Under the pieces are notes generated by a model, which worked only from the letters and a program-made list of their open reading frames with translations, was not told the DNA's origin and did not search any database. From positions 1-7,186 of the forward strand of contig CAJJMF010000134.1 of assembly GCA_905192805.1 (NCBI GenBank): a stretch of DNA of 7,186 nucleotides. Direction: 5' to 3'. The translations under genes were made by a program, and so were the position numbers. Positions 1 to 5,856 of the stretch are shown in pieces; positions within the stretch are counted from its first letter, which is position 1, and every line of letters starts with the position of its first letter. Source of the DNA: an uncultured Sutterella sp. Its GTDB lineage: Bacteria > Pseudomonadota > Gammaproteobacteria > Burkholderiales > Burkholderiaceae_F.

Positions 1-973
1 AACTCGATTCACCTCGAGAGAGTCCCACCATCATAATCAAGATGGGATCAAGGGCCATCTTTCCAAAGAGACCATAAAGGAGCACCGTCCACATTAACGT
101 CTCTGGCGTATGAGCGTAAACGAGTCCAAAAAGGGACGCTGCACTCATCAGCAGTAAAAGCATAGTCACAGCGCGTGGAGCCTGAAATTTATCGACGAGA
201 TAAGAAAAAACAAGCGAAGAAAAAATCGACACCACGGAGATGAGCATCATGGCGCTCGCCACGGTAGCGGTATCCAAGAGTTTTTCTTGGGATAGGTATT
301 GCTGAAGCCAGGTGAGGACTGTGAAAAAACCATAAAGCGACGCGAATAGCACCAGAAAGACGCGTGCCAACGGACGGGTCATCGTAAAGCGAAGAGGCTT
401 GGGTTGTTGGCGTACCACGGGTAACAAGGGACGCAGACTTAACCAGAGCGCAAGGGCTCCCCCGCCAACGACCGCATAGAGCCATTGATAAGACCAGCCC
501 TTAGCCACCAGCCACACGGGTAACGTCGTCCCGAGGATAATCCCGATCGACATCCCACTATTGATCAGCGTCGTAGCGAGTACTTTGCGGTGTGTGGGGA
601 TCACGTGAGCAGAAACAGCAAAGAGCGGCCCATAAAATAGCCCCTCAAAAGCCCCGGATAAAAAACGCAACACCACAAAGGCGGCAAACGTGGTGAAGAG
701 TCCGCTTAAAACGCTTACTAGAGCCATTCCTAAGAAAGCCAGTTCTATGACTTGGCGTGTCCCCCATCGATCCCCAAGCAGTCCTCCAGGAATTTGCAAG
801 AGCGTATAACCCAAAAAGAAGAGGCTAAAAACGAGTCCCAAATCTTCGACACTCAGCCCGTAAGACTCACTCAAAGTCCCCATAATGGGGGTAAACATCA
901 TGCGGTCAAAATAAATCAGCGCCCAACCCAAACTGGCGAGTGCCACAAAATAAAGCCAAGAAAAGCGAGGCAT
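1..973 (-). CDS. MFS transporter, C-terminus cut by the window edge
   Basis: This is an inner-membrane secondary transporter of the major facilitator superfamily; its substrate cannot be told from the sequence. The frame is open from the ATG at 973 to the left edge, giving 324 residues, with perhaps 60-90 missing. Hydrophobic segments fall near residues 6-22, 44-62, 75-94, 97-115, 134-156, 162-183, 204-224, 236-258, 268-285 and 293 onward. The MFS signature loop between segments 2 and 3 reads GGLLGDRWGTRQ (63-74). The Asp-Arg pair at 23-24 in segment 1 resembles the anion:cation symporter branch. A weaker second-half loop, DKFQAPR, begins at 261. An in-frame stop at 989-991 limits the start to 973. 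No good Shine-Dalgarno is visible; an 8-base tandem repeat lies just upstream. It follows the rpsI terminator, so it is probably transcribed separately. The family call is secure and the subfamily is a guess. Confidence 0.87.
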   Translation of the reverse strand, partial: MPRFSWLYFVALASLGWALIYFDRMMFTPIMGTLSESYGLSVEDLGLVFSLFFLGYTLLQIPGGLLGDRWGTRQVIELAFLGMALVSVLSGLFTTFAAFVVLRFLSGAFEGLFYGPLFAVSAHVIPTHRKVLATTLINSGMSIGIILGTTLPVWLVAKGWSYQWLYAVVGGGALALWLSLRPLLPVVRQQPKPLRFTMTRPLARVFLVLFASLYGFFTVLTWLQQYLSQEKLLDTATVASAMMLISVVSIFSSLVFSYLVDKFQAPRAVTMLLLLMSAASLFGLVYAHTPETLMWTVLLYGLFGKMALDPILIMMVGLSRGESS

Positions 974-980
974 GGTCGTA

Positions 981-998
981 TCAATCGGTCAATCGGTC
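981..998. repeat. Tandem 8-base repeat ahead of the MFS start
   Basis: TCAATCGG occurs twice in direct succession and is followed by TC, making 18 bases with period 8. It lies 8 to 25 bases upstream of the MFS start codon, overlapping where a ribosome binding site would be expected. It may be chance, or a repeat whose copy number could vary. Confidence 0.6.
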
Positions 999-1059
999 CA
1001 TCAGCGGTTAAACGCTAGTATTGGGAATCATCGTGCAGCAACGGGAGACAAAAGTCAAC

Positions 1060-1090
1060 AAAAAAGGCCACACCTTTTCGGTATGACCTT
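1060..1090 (-). terminator. Intrinsic terminator of the rplM-rpsI operon
   Basis: Read on the minus strand, AAGGTCATACC (1090-1080) pairs with GGTGTGGCCTT (1074-1064) over 11 positions, two of them G-U, across a GAAAA loop. The stem runs straight into a U-tract (opposite 1065-1060). It begins about 58 bases past the rpsI stop and separates the operon from the MFS gene. Confidence 0.85.
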
Positions 1091-1103
1091 AATTTGCGTA
1101 GCC

Positions 1104-1132
1104 ACGATGCCTCGCATAAACCGAGGCATCGT
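1104..1132 (-). other. Perfect 11-bp hairpin in the rpsI 3' untranslated region
   Basis: ACGATGCCTCG (1104-1114) and CGAGGCATCGT (1122-1132) form an uninterrupted stem with a 7-base loop. No U-tract follows on either strand, so it is not a terminator by itself. It lies between the rpsI stop and the true terminator and may protect the mRNA 3' end. Confidence 0.7.
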
Positions 1133-1148
1133 TGGAGTCTGCAAGCGA

Positions 1149-1541
1149 TTAGCGCTTGGAGAACTGCTTCGCGCGACGGGCCTTGTGAAGACCAACCTTC
1201 TTACGTTCGACTTCGCGAGCGTCGCGGGTCACGAGACCAGCGTTCGAAAGGACAGACTTCAAACCAGCATCGTAGTCGATCAAAGCACGGGTGATACCAT
1301 GACGGATAGCACCGGCCTGACCGGATTCGCCGCCACCCGACACATTGACCATGATGTCGAACGTTTCAACATTTTCGGTCAACTGCAAGGGTTGCATAAC
1401 GATCATGCGACCCGTTTCGCGGTGGAAATACTGATCCAAGGAACGACCATTAATGACGATCTTACCCGTGCCACGCTTGATGAACACGCGAGCGACGGAG
1501 CTCTTGCGACGGCCAGTGCCGTAGTTGTAGTTACCAATCAT
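1149..1541 (-). CDS. rpsI: Small-subunit ribosomal protein S9 (uS9)
   Basis: S9 is a 30S head protein whose long basic C-terminal tail reaches the P-site tRNA. The 130-residue product carries the family hallmarks: YGTGRRKSSVARVFI near the N-terminus, GGGESGQAGAIRHGITRAL in the middle, and the C-terminal block VTRDAREVERKKVGLHKA ending in QFSKR. The length matches bacterial S9. The start is the ATG at 1541. A TTG six bases further upstream would leave almost no gap to the Shine-Dalgarno AGGAAGG (1549-1555), whereas the ATG sits seven bases from it. The gene follows rplM by 18 bases, the usual order, and is followed by a terminator. The wording is betaproteobacterial. Nothing is missing. Confidence 0.99.
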   Translation of the reverse strand: MIGNYNYGTGRRKSSVARVFIKRGTGKIVINGRSLDQYFHRETGRMIVMQPLQLTENVETFDIMVNVSGGGESGQAGAIRHGITRALIDYDAGLKSVLSNAGLVTRDAREVERKKVGLHKARRAKQFSKR

Positions 1542-1548
1542 TTTCAAG

Positions 1549-1555
1549 CCTTCCT
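1549..1555 (-). promoter_or_regulatory. Shine-Dalgarno that decides the rpsI start
   Basis: AGGAAGG on the minus strand lies in the short rplM-rpsI gap. It is seven bases from the ATG at 1541 and only one base from the upstream in-frame TTG, so initiation at the ATG is far more likely. Confidence 0.8.
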
Positions 1556-1559
1556 GAGA

Positions 1560-1988
1560 TTAGATGTCCAACACTTTGGGCTGCTGGGCGGCATGGGGAT
1601 GTTCAGCGCCAGCGTAGATCTTGAGCTTCTTGATCATCGCATAGCCGAGCGGTCCCTTCGGGAGCATGCCCTTCACAGCGATTTCGAGAGCACGACCCGG
1701 ATGCTTCGCTTGCATTTCTTCAAAGGTCGTTTCATAGATCCCGCCAGGGTAGCCAGTGTGACGATAGTACGTCTTCTTACCAGCCTTTTCAGCAGACAAC
1801 ACGAGCTTGTCAGCATTGATAACGACGATAAAATCACCCGTGTCGACGTGCGGAGTAAATTCGGGCTTGTGCTTACCACGAAGGCGCAAAGCGATTTCGC
1901 TAGCAAGACGGCCGAGAACCTTATCACTGGCATCGACCACAAACCAGTCGCGCTTAACCTCAAGCGGCTTGGCCGAGAAGGTCTTCAT
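1560..1988 (-). CDS. rplM: Large-subunit ribosomal protein L13 (uL13)
   Basis: L13 is an early-assembling 50S protein that binds 23S rRNA. The product has 142 residues, the same length as the Escherichia coli protein. Visible family blocks are WFVVDASDKVLGRLASEIA (15-33), the segment with HVDTGDFIVVINADKL, the Y-RHTGYPGG turn, the AVKGMLPKGPLGYAMIKKLK region, and HPHAAQQP near the end. The ATG at 1988 is preceded by AGGTGA (1995-2000) at a six-base spacing. It is the first gene of the rplM-rpsI operon and has an unusually long leader with inverted repeats. In E. coli, L13 is known to repress translation of this operon; whether the leader here serves the same purpose is inference. Confidence 0.99.
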   Translation of the reverse strand: MKTFSAKPLEVKRDWFVVDASDKVLGRLASEIALRLRGKHKPEFTPHVDTGDFIVVINADKLVLSAEKAGKKTYYRHTGYPGGIYETTFEEMQAKHPGRALEIAVKGMLPKGPLGYAMIKKLKIYAGAEHPHAAQQPKVLDI

Positions 1989-2227
1989 TGCGTTTCACCT
2001 AATAAAAAAGAGTGTCACAAACCTGTATCAACAGATGGCGCTGCGTCTTACGCGCATTCGTCACGTAAGCACAACAGGTTAGTAACGGAAAACAAAACAA
2101 AAGCGAATCTCTAGGGGACAAAACAGCTCGTCACTCCGATTCGCATAACGATTTCAACCTAACTTTGTCAAAAAGCGGTGCCAGTGGAAAAAGATGGGGT
2201 AAGCAATCCGCACAATCAAAGTTAGAC
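1989..2227 (-). promoter_or_regulatory. Long structured 5' leader of rplM, possible autoregulatory element
   Basis: If transcription starts near 2227, as the promoter at 2233-2261 predicts, the rplM leader is about 239 bases. Three sets of inverted repeats are visible. CTAACTTTG (2159-2167) pairs with CAAAGTTAG (2217-2225), closing the first 67 bases. GCGAATC (2103-2109) pairs with GATTCGC (2138-2144). AACCTGT (2020-2026) pairs with ACAGGTT (2074-2080), enclosing CTTACG (2047-2052) with CGTAAG (2064-2069). A U-rich stretch (opposite 2004-2009) lies just before the Shine-Dalgarno. No open reading frame with a good start sits here. A perfect TTGACA at 2166-2171 with a poor -10 (2142-2147) could give a shorter transcript. 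Regulation by L13 is inferred from the E. coli precedent only. Confidence 0.5.
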
Positions 2228-2232
2228 TGGCG

Positions 2233-2261
2233 ATTTTACCGAAATTTCCTTTCCCTGTCTA
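2233..2261 (-). promoter_or_regulatory. Sigma-70 promoter of rplM-rpsI with upstream A-tract
   Basis: On the minus strand, TAGACA (2261-2256), a 17-base spacer and TAAAAT (2238-2233) each match the sigma-70 consensus at five of six positions. A run of seven A on the same strand (opposite 2275-2281), with an AATT beside it, lies about 50 bases upstream of the predicted start. That is where an UP element contacts the RNA polymerase alpha subunit. Both traits suit a strong ribosomal protein promoter. Confidence 0.75.
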
Positions 2262-2312
2262 GGCAAGACTACCGTTTTTTTAATTGGCTTTCTTGAATCC
2301 ATCGCCCCCACC

Positions 2313-2347
2313 AAAACAACAAAGGAACCCACTCGGAGTTCCTTTGT
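2313..2347 (-). terminator. Intrinsic terminator of the glpK-glpD operon
   Basis: ACAAAGGAAC (2319-2328) and GTTCCTTTGT (2338-2347) make a perfect 10-bp stem with a 9-base loop. Read on the minus strand it is followed by TGTTTTGG, a moderate U-tract. It lies about 48 bases beyond the glpD stop and upstream of the rplM promoter, so it insulates the two operons. Confidence 0.75.
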
Positions 2348-2355
2348 CAGTCTGT

Positions 2356-2382
2356 AGGATGATCACGGTGGGTGATCATCCT
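2356..2382. other. Perfect 11-bp hairpin between glpD and its terminator
   Basis: AGGATGATCAC (2356-2366) and GTGATCATCCT (2372-2382) are exact reverse complements around a 5-base loop. No U-tract follows. It begins 12 bases past the glpD stop and 8 bases before the terminator stem, so it could stabilise the glpD 3' end. It contains the 6-base palindrome TGATCA in each arm. Confidence 0.75.
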
Positions 2383-2394
2383 TGGCGCCACGAT

Positions 2395-4110
2395 TTACTT
2401 CTTGGCTTTCGGCGTTTCTTCTTTGGTGGCTTCAACGGCATCCTGAGCGCATTCACAGGCTTCGTCCTTGCCACAACATTCGTCGGCCTTATCCGCTTCA
2501 CAGGCACAGCTTGTGTTGTCTTGGCATTCTTCACAAGGCTTAGCATCCTGAGCTTCCGTCACGGGCGTTGCCACGGCAGGGGCGGCCACCACAGGGGCTG
2601 CCACTACGGCGGACTCCGCCTGACACTCCGTGCATTCAGCTGGCGCCACAAAGGGCTTCCCTGCCAAAGCGTCTTCGACCACTGGGCGTAACGCTGCCGT
2701 ACGCGCGGCATTCATCTGACCTAAACGCAAGCGACGGAAGAGCACGTCATCGGCCGTGCGGGCGCCTTCGTAGTCACGAGCATACACGGCAAACTTCGCC
2801 ACTTCTTCGGCGACCGCATTCGAGGCTTCCGCAGCGATTTCCAATTTTTCCGGATCAAAGAACGGATTCTTCGAAATCGGAAGATCACGCGTCACACATA
2901 AGCGCGGCGGGATCAAGTGACGTAACGTCGCAACCGTCATCGCATGTTCAGCCATCTTACGGTAGGCAGTCCACTTACCACCCGTCACCGTAATCATATT
3001 GCCAAACTCAGGAATCACAGCGTGTTCACGCGAGACTTTGGCGGTCGAACCCGCAGAGCCAGTAGCGCTCGGGTTAAAGAGCGGACGCAACCCCGCAAAC
3101 GTAGCCTTCACATCGGCACGCGTAATCGGCTTTTCTAAGTAGCCCGCAGCGGTTTCGATCATGAAGTCGATTTCATCATCGCTGACCGTCGGTTCGAAAT
3201 CCGCCGTTTCTTGTTCCACGTCGGTCGTGCCGACCAACAGCATTCCGTGCCAGGGAATCGCGAACAAAACGCGACCGTCACGGGTCTTAGGAATCAACAT
3301 ACCAGTGTCACCCGGCATGAAGGACTTGTCCAAAAGGATATGTGAACCACGCGAGACACGCACCAACGTGCTCGCTTCGGGATCGACCATACGACGAATC
3401 GGGTCAACCCAAGCACCCGCCGCATTAAAGACCATCTTCGTACGGATCGTAAACTCTTCGCCCGTTTCTTCGTTCTTGGCCTTCACGGCACGAATCGTAC
3501 CGGACTCATAGACCATGCCCACAACCGGCATATAGTTCAGCGGCACCGCACCATGTTCAAACGCGGTACGCATCAACGCCACGCCTAAGCGCGCATCGTC
3601 AAACTGGCCGTCGTAGAACTGAACCCCGCCCTGCAGCCCTTCGGGCTTAACCCCCGGCAAACGTTCCAAGGTCTTTTCGCGAGAGAGACTGGAGGTATGA
3701 CCAATGTTGTAACCGCCGTAGGTCATGGCCGAATAAATCCCCAAGCCAACGGTGTAGAACTCACGTTCACCCTTGTTGTAGCACGGCAAAATGAACGGCT
3801 TGGAATGCACCAAATGCGGCGCATTCTTGATCAAAATGCGACGTTCTTTCAACGCTTCGCGAACGAGCCCCCAGTCACGAGGATTCTTCATGTAGCGAAC
3901 GCCACCGTGAATGAGTTTCGTCGAACGCGAAGACGTTCCTGCAGCGAAGTCTTGGGCTTCGAGCAATACCGTCTTCAAGCCACGAGAGGCCGCATCGACT
4001 GCGATACCAGCGCCTGTCGCTCCGCCCCCAATCACGACGACATCCCAAACAGGATCTTCACGAAGTTGAGCGAGCAAATCCTCGCGCACAATTGGTTTAA
4101 ATTCAGTCAT
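2395..4110 (-). CDS. glpD: FAD-dependent glycerol-3-phosphate dehydrogenase with Cys-rich C-terminal tail
   Basis: GlpD is a peripheral inner-membrane flavoprotein that oxidises glycerol-3-phosphate to dihydroxyacetone phosphate and reduces quinone. The 571-residue product has the FAD-binding GGGATGAG at 28-35, the GlpD signature SSRSTKLIHGGVRY (60-73), the substrate-side stretch LVGTTD (292-297), FAGLRPL (338-344) and VTGGKWTAYRKMAEHA (375-390). A shortened C-terminal domain follows, with RTADDVLFRRLRL near 451-463. Residues 491-571 are an extra tail: an Ala/Val/Pro linker, then an acidic segment with ten cysteines in CxxC, CxC and CC arrangements, ending in a Lys-rich tip. E. coli GlpD has 501 residues and no such tail. 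The start is the ATG at 4110, one base after the glpK stop; an in-frame extension to 4146 would run inside glpK and adds nothing conserved. Expression is probably translationally coupled to glpK. The enzyme call is firm; the tail's role is unknown. Confidence 0.97.
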   Translation of the reverse strand: MTEFKPIVREDLLAQLREDPVWDVVVIGGGATGAGIAVDAASRGLKTVLLEAQDFAAGTSSRSTKLIHGGVRYMKNPRDWGLVREALKERRILIKNAPHLVHSKPFILPCYNKGEREFYTVGLGIYSAMTYGGYNIGHTSSLSREKTLERLPGVKPEGLQGGVQFYDGQFDDARLGVALMRTAFEHGAVPLNYMPVVGMVYESGTIRAVKAKNEETGEEFTIRTKMVFNAAGAWVDPIRRMVDPEASTLVRVSRGSHILLDKSFMPGDTGMLIPKTRDGRVLFAIPWHGMLLVGTTDVEQETADFEPTVSDDEIDFMIETAAGYLEKPITRADVKATFAGLRPLFNPSATGSAGSTAKVSREHAVIPEFGNMITVTGGKWTAYRKMAEHAMTVATLRHLIPPRLCVTRDLPISKNPFFDPEKLEIAAEASNAVAEEVAKFAVYARDYEGARTADDVLFRRLRLGQMNAARTAALRPVVEDALAGKPFVAPAECTECQAESAVVAAPVVAAPAVATPVTEAQDAKPCEECQDNTSCACEADKADECCGKDEACECAQDAVEATKEETPKAKK

Positions 4111-4111
4111 C

Positions 4112-5602
4112 TCACTTATTCCAGTTTCTGGCTCGGCCCACTGCACGAGTCCATTGGTTTAACAAATAGCCTCTGTGATCGTCACTCATGGCTGGTTCAA
4201 AGACACGATCGATCTTCCATAATGAGGAAAGTTCCTCACATTGTGCCCAAACGCCGGTGGCCAATCCAGCTAGGGCAGCCGCACCGAGAGCGGTTGTCTC
4301 AGTGAGAACTGGGCGAACGACTGGAACTCCAGCGATGTCCGCCTGAAATTGCATCATTAAATTGTTCTGACTCGCGCCGCCATCGACGCGCAACTCTTTG
4401 AGTGGCGTGGCAGCATCCAACTGCATGGCCTGTAACACTTCTGCGCACTGGAAAGCAATCCCTTCCAAGGCCGCACGCGCGATATGTGCCCGAGTCGTCC
4501 CACGTGTAAGACCAATAATGGTTCCACTTGCATAGGCATCCCAATGAGGTGCGCCTAAACCGACAAACGCCGGGACCAAGTACACACCACCGTTATCCGG
4601 CACGCTTTCCGCTAAACGTTCGATTTCGGTCGCCGACGAGAAAAACTGTAGTCCGTCTCGCAACCACTGCACAACGGCACCTGCCACAAACACCGAGCCT
4701 TCCAATGCATACTGGATGGGTTGATTCTCGAGTTGCCAAGCAACAGTCGAAATCAAGCGGTGCACACTGCTCTTAGGCTCAGCACCTACGTTCATCAACA
4801 AAAAGCCACCCGTACCATAGGTGTTCTTGGTAATCCCAGGTTCATAGCACGCCTGCCCAAAACTTGCCGCCTGTTGGTCACCCGCTACCCCAGCAATGGG
4901 AACCGCTACCCCTAAACACTCAGGATCGGTGTATCCAATGACAGCTGAGCTGGGCGTAATGGTAGGCAATAACTCTGCTGGAACCCCAAAAATCGCCAAC
5001 AATTCATCGTCCCACTGCCCTGTCGACAAATTACACAATAGTGTTCGGGACGCATTGGTAATGTCCGTCGCATGCACTCGACCTTTGGTCAAATTCCAAA
5101 TGAGCCAAGTATCAATCGTGCCAAACGCCAATTCACCACGGCGGGCACGCTCTTCTGCGCCAGGGACGTGATCCAGAATCCATCGAATTTTGGTGCCCGA
5201 GAAATACGGATCGATACGCAAGCCGGTTTTCTCACGTACAAGCACCTCAAACCCATCACGTTGGAGGGTTTTGCACATTTCGGCGGTGCGGCGATCTTGC
5301 CAGACGATCGCTCGATGAATCGGCTCACCCGTTTTACGATCCCAAATCACCGTTGTTTCACGCTGATTGGTGACACCAATACCGGCGAGCTCGCTGGCGT
5401 TTACCCCCGCTTTGAGCAAACAGGCACGCGCACACGCCAACTGCGTACGCCAAATATCCATTGCATCATGCTCCACCCAGCCTGGGTGAGGATAATGCTG
5501 AGGAAACTCGGCCTGTTCCATCGCGACAATTTGAGCTTGGTCATTAAATAAAATGGCACGGGAACTCGTTGTCCCTTGATCAAAGGCCAAGATGTATTTC
5601 AT
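4112..5602 (-). CDS. glpK: Glycerol kinase (FGGY family)
   Basis: This cytoplasmic kinase uses ATP to turn glycerol into sn-glycerol-3-phosphate, the substrate of the next gene. The product has 496 residues, against 502 in E. coli. Visible motifs are the phosphate-binding DQGTTSSR (8-15), the glycerol-contacting NQRE (79-82), W101 and DPY (131-133), GDQQAA (241-246) whose Asp242 matches the catalytic base, YGTGGF (262-267), PAFVGLGAPHWD (344-355), and the ATP-side VDGGASQNN (406-414). The E. coli loop residue Arg236, which binds the inhibitor fructose 1,6-bisphosphate, aligns with Ala233, so that control is probably absent. The IIA-Glc contact segment of E. coli is not conserved either. The ATG at 5602 has AGGA (5609-5612) six bases upstream. 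It is first in the glpK-glpD operon, without glpF. Confidence 0.98.
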   Translation of the reverse strand: MKYILAFDQGTTSSRAILFNDQAQIVAMEQAEFPQHYPHPGWVEHDAMDIWRTQLACARACLLKAGVNASELAGIGVTNQRETTVIWDRKTGEPIHRAIVWQDRRTAEMCKTLQRDGFEVLVREKTGLRIDPYFSGTKIRWILDHVPGAEERARRGELAFGTIDTWLIWNLTKGRVHATDITNASRTLLCNLSTGQWDDELLAIFGVPAELLPTITPSSAVIGYTDPECLGVAVPIAGVAGDQQAASFGQACYEPGITKNTYGTGGFLLMNVGAEPKSSVHRLISTVAWQLENQPIQYALEGSVFVAGAVVQWLRDGLQFFSSATEIERLAESVPDNGGVYLVPAFVGLGAPHWDAYASGTIIGLTRGTTRAHIARAALEGIAFQCAEVLQAMQLDAATPLKELRVDGGASQNNLMMQFQADIAGVPVVRPVLTETTALGAAALAGLATGVWAQCEELSSLWKIDRVFEPAMSDDHRGYLLNQWTRAVGRARNWNK

Positions 5603-5608
5603 TGAACG

Positions 5609-5690
5609 TCCTACAGGATAGTGGGTATGACTATAGTTATACGAGTGAGAGTTTAGCTAAGTTGCTCACTTCTGACTAGTTAGTCTCACT
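5609..5690 (-). promoter_or_regulatory. glpKD promoter region with three phased half-sites
   Basis: On the minus strand, TATAAC (5641-5636) is a plausible -10, giving a leader of roughly 27 bases with AGGA (5612-5609) before the glpK ATG. No good -35 lies 16-18 bases upstream, which suggests dependence on an activator or a weak promoter. Three copies of one hexamer are spaced 20-21 bases apart: AGTGAG at 5644-5649, and its complement CTCACT at 5665-5670 and 5685-5690. An 8-base palindrome TTAGCTAA (5653-5660) lies between the first two. This pattern could be an operator on one DNA face. It does not resemble the E. coli GlpR site. Confidence 0.45.
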
Positions 5691-5780
5691 TAAAGACGAG
5701 TATTTTTGCCCGAGCGCAAAGTTTACATAGCATCTTTGCCACAGCGAGATTCGCTCCACGAGAGGCACAACACCTGAGAG

Positions 5781-5817
5781 ACAAAAAAGGAGACCCCCGA
5801 AAGGCTCTCCCTTTTGT
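5781..5817 (-). terminator. Intrinsic terminator of the Arg/Asp-rich gene
   Basis: GGAGA (5789-5793) pairs with TCTCC (5806-5810), extended by CC (5795-5796) with GG (5803-5804) across one mismatch. On the minus strand the stem is followed by six U (opposite 5788-5783), and an A-rich stretch precedes it. It lies about 40 bases past the stop of the gene ending at 5857. Confidence 0.85.
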
Positions 5818-5856
5818 ATCCGACATCGACGCGACGACTGCCACGTTACGGTTCAA

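Noticed and set aside
1542..1547. TTG start for S9 two codons upstream
   Set aside because: It is only one base from the Shine-Dalgarno, and family members begin at the MIGN methionine.
972..2114. A 380-codon open frame on the plus strand
   Set aside because: It runs antisense through rpsI, rplM and the rplM leader. Those are universal proteins with clear conservation, so the plus frame is a shadow of their codon use.
2449..2634. GlpD tail as a BFD-like [2Fe-2S] domain, as on some GlpA proteins
   Set aside because: That domain uses CxC followed about 32 residues later by CxxC, within a folded context. Here the order, spacing and low complexity differ.
4111..4146. A longer GlpD with 12 more N-terminal residues
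   Set aside because: The extra codons lie wholly inside the glpK 3' end. The ATG at 4110, one base after the glpK stop, is the normal coupled start.
3697..4305. A 202-codon open frame on the plus strand across the glpK-glpD junction
   Set aside because: It is antisense to strongly conserved GlpD and GlpK motifs and its translation shows no recognisable domain.
5603..5700. E. coli-type GlpR operator upstream of glpK
   Set aside because: No pair of half-sites resembling the TTCG-containing E. coli consensus could be seen.
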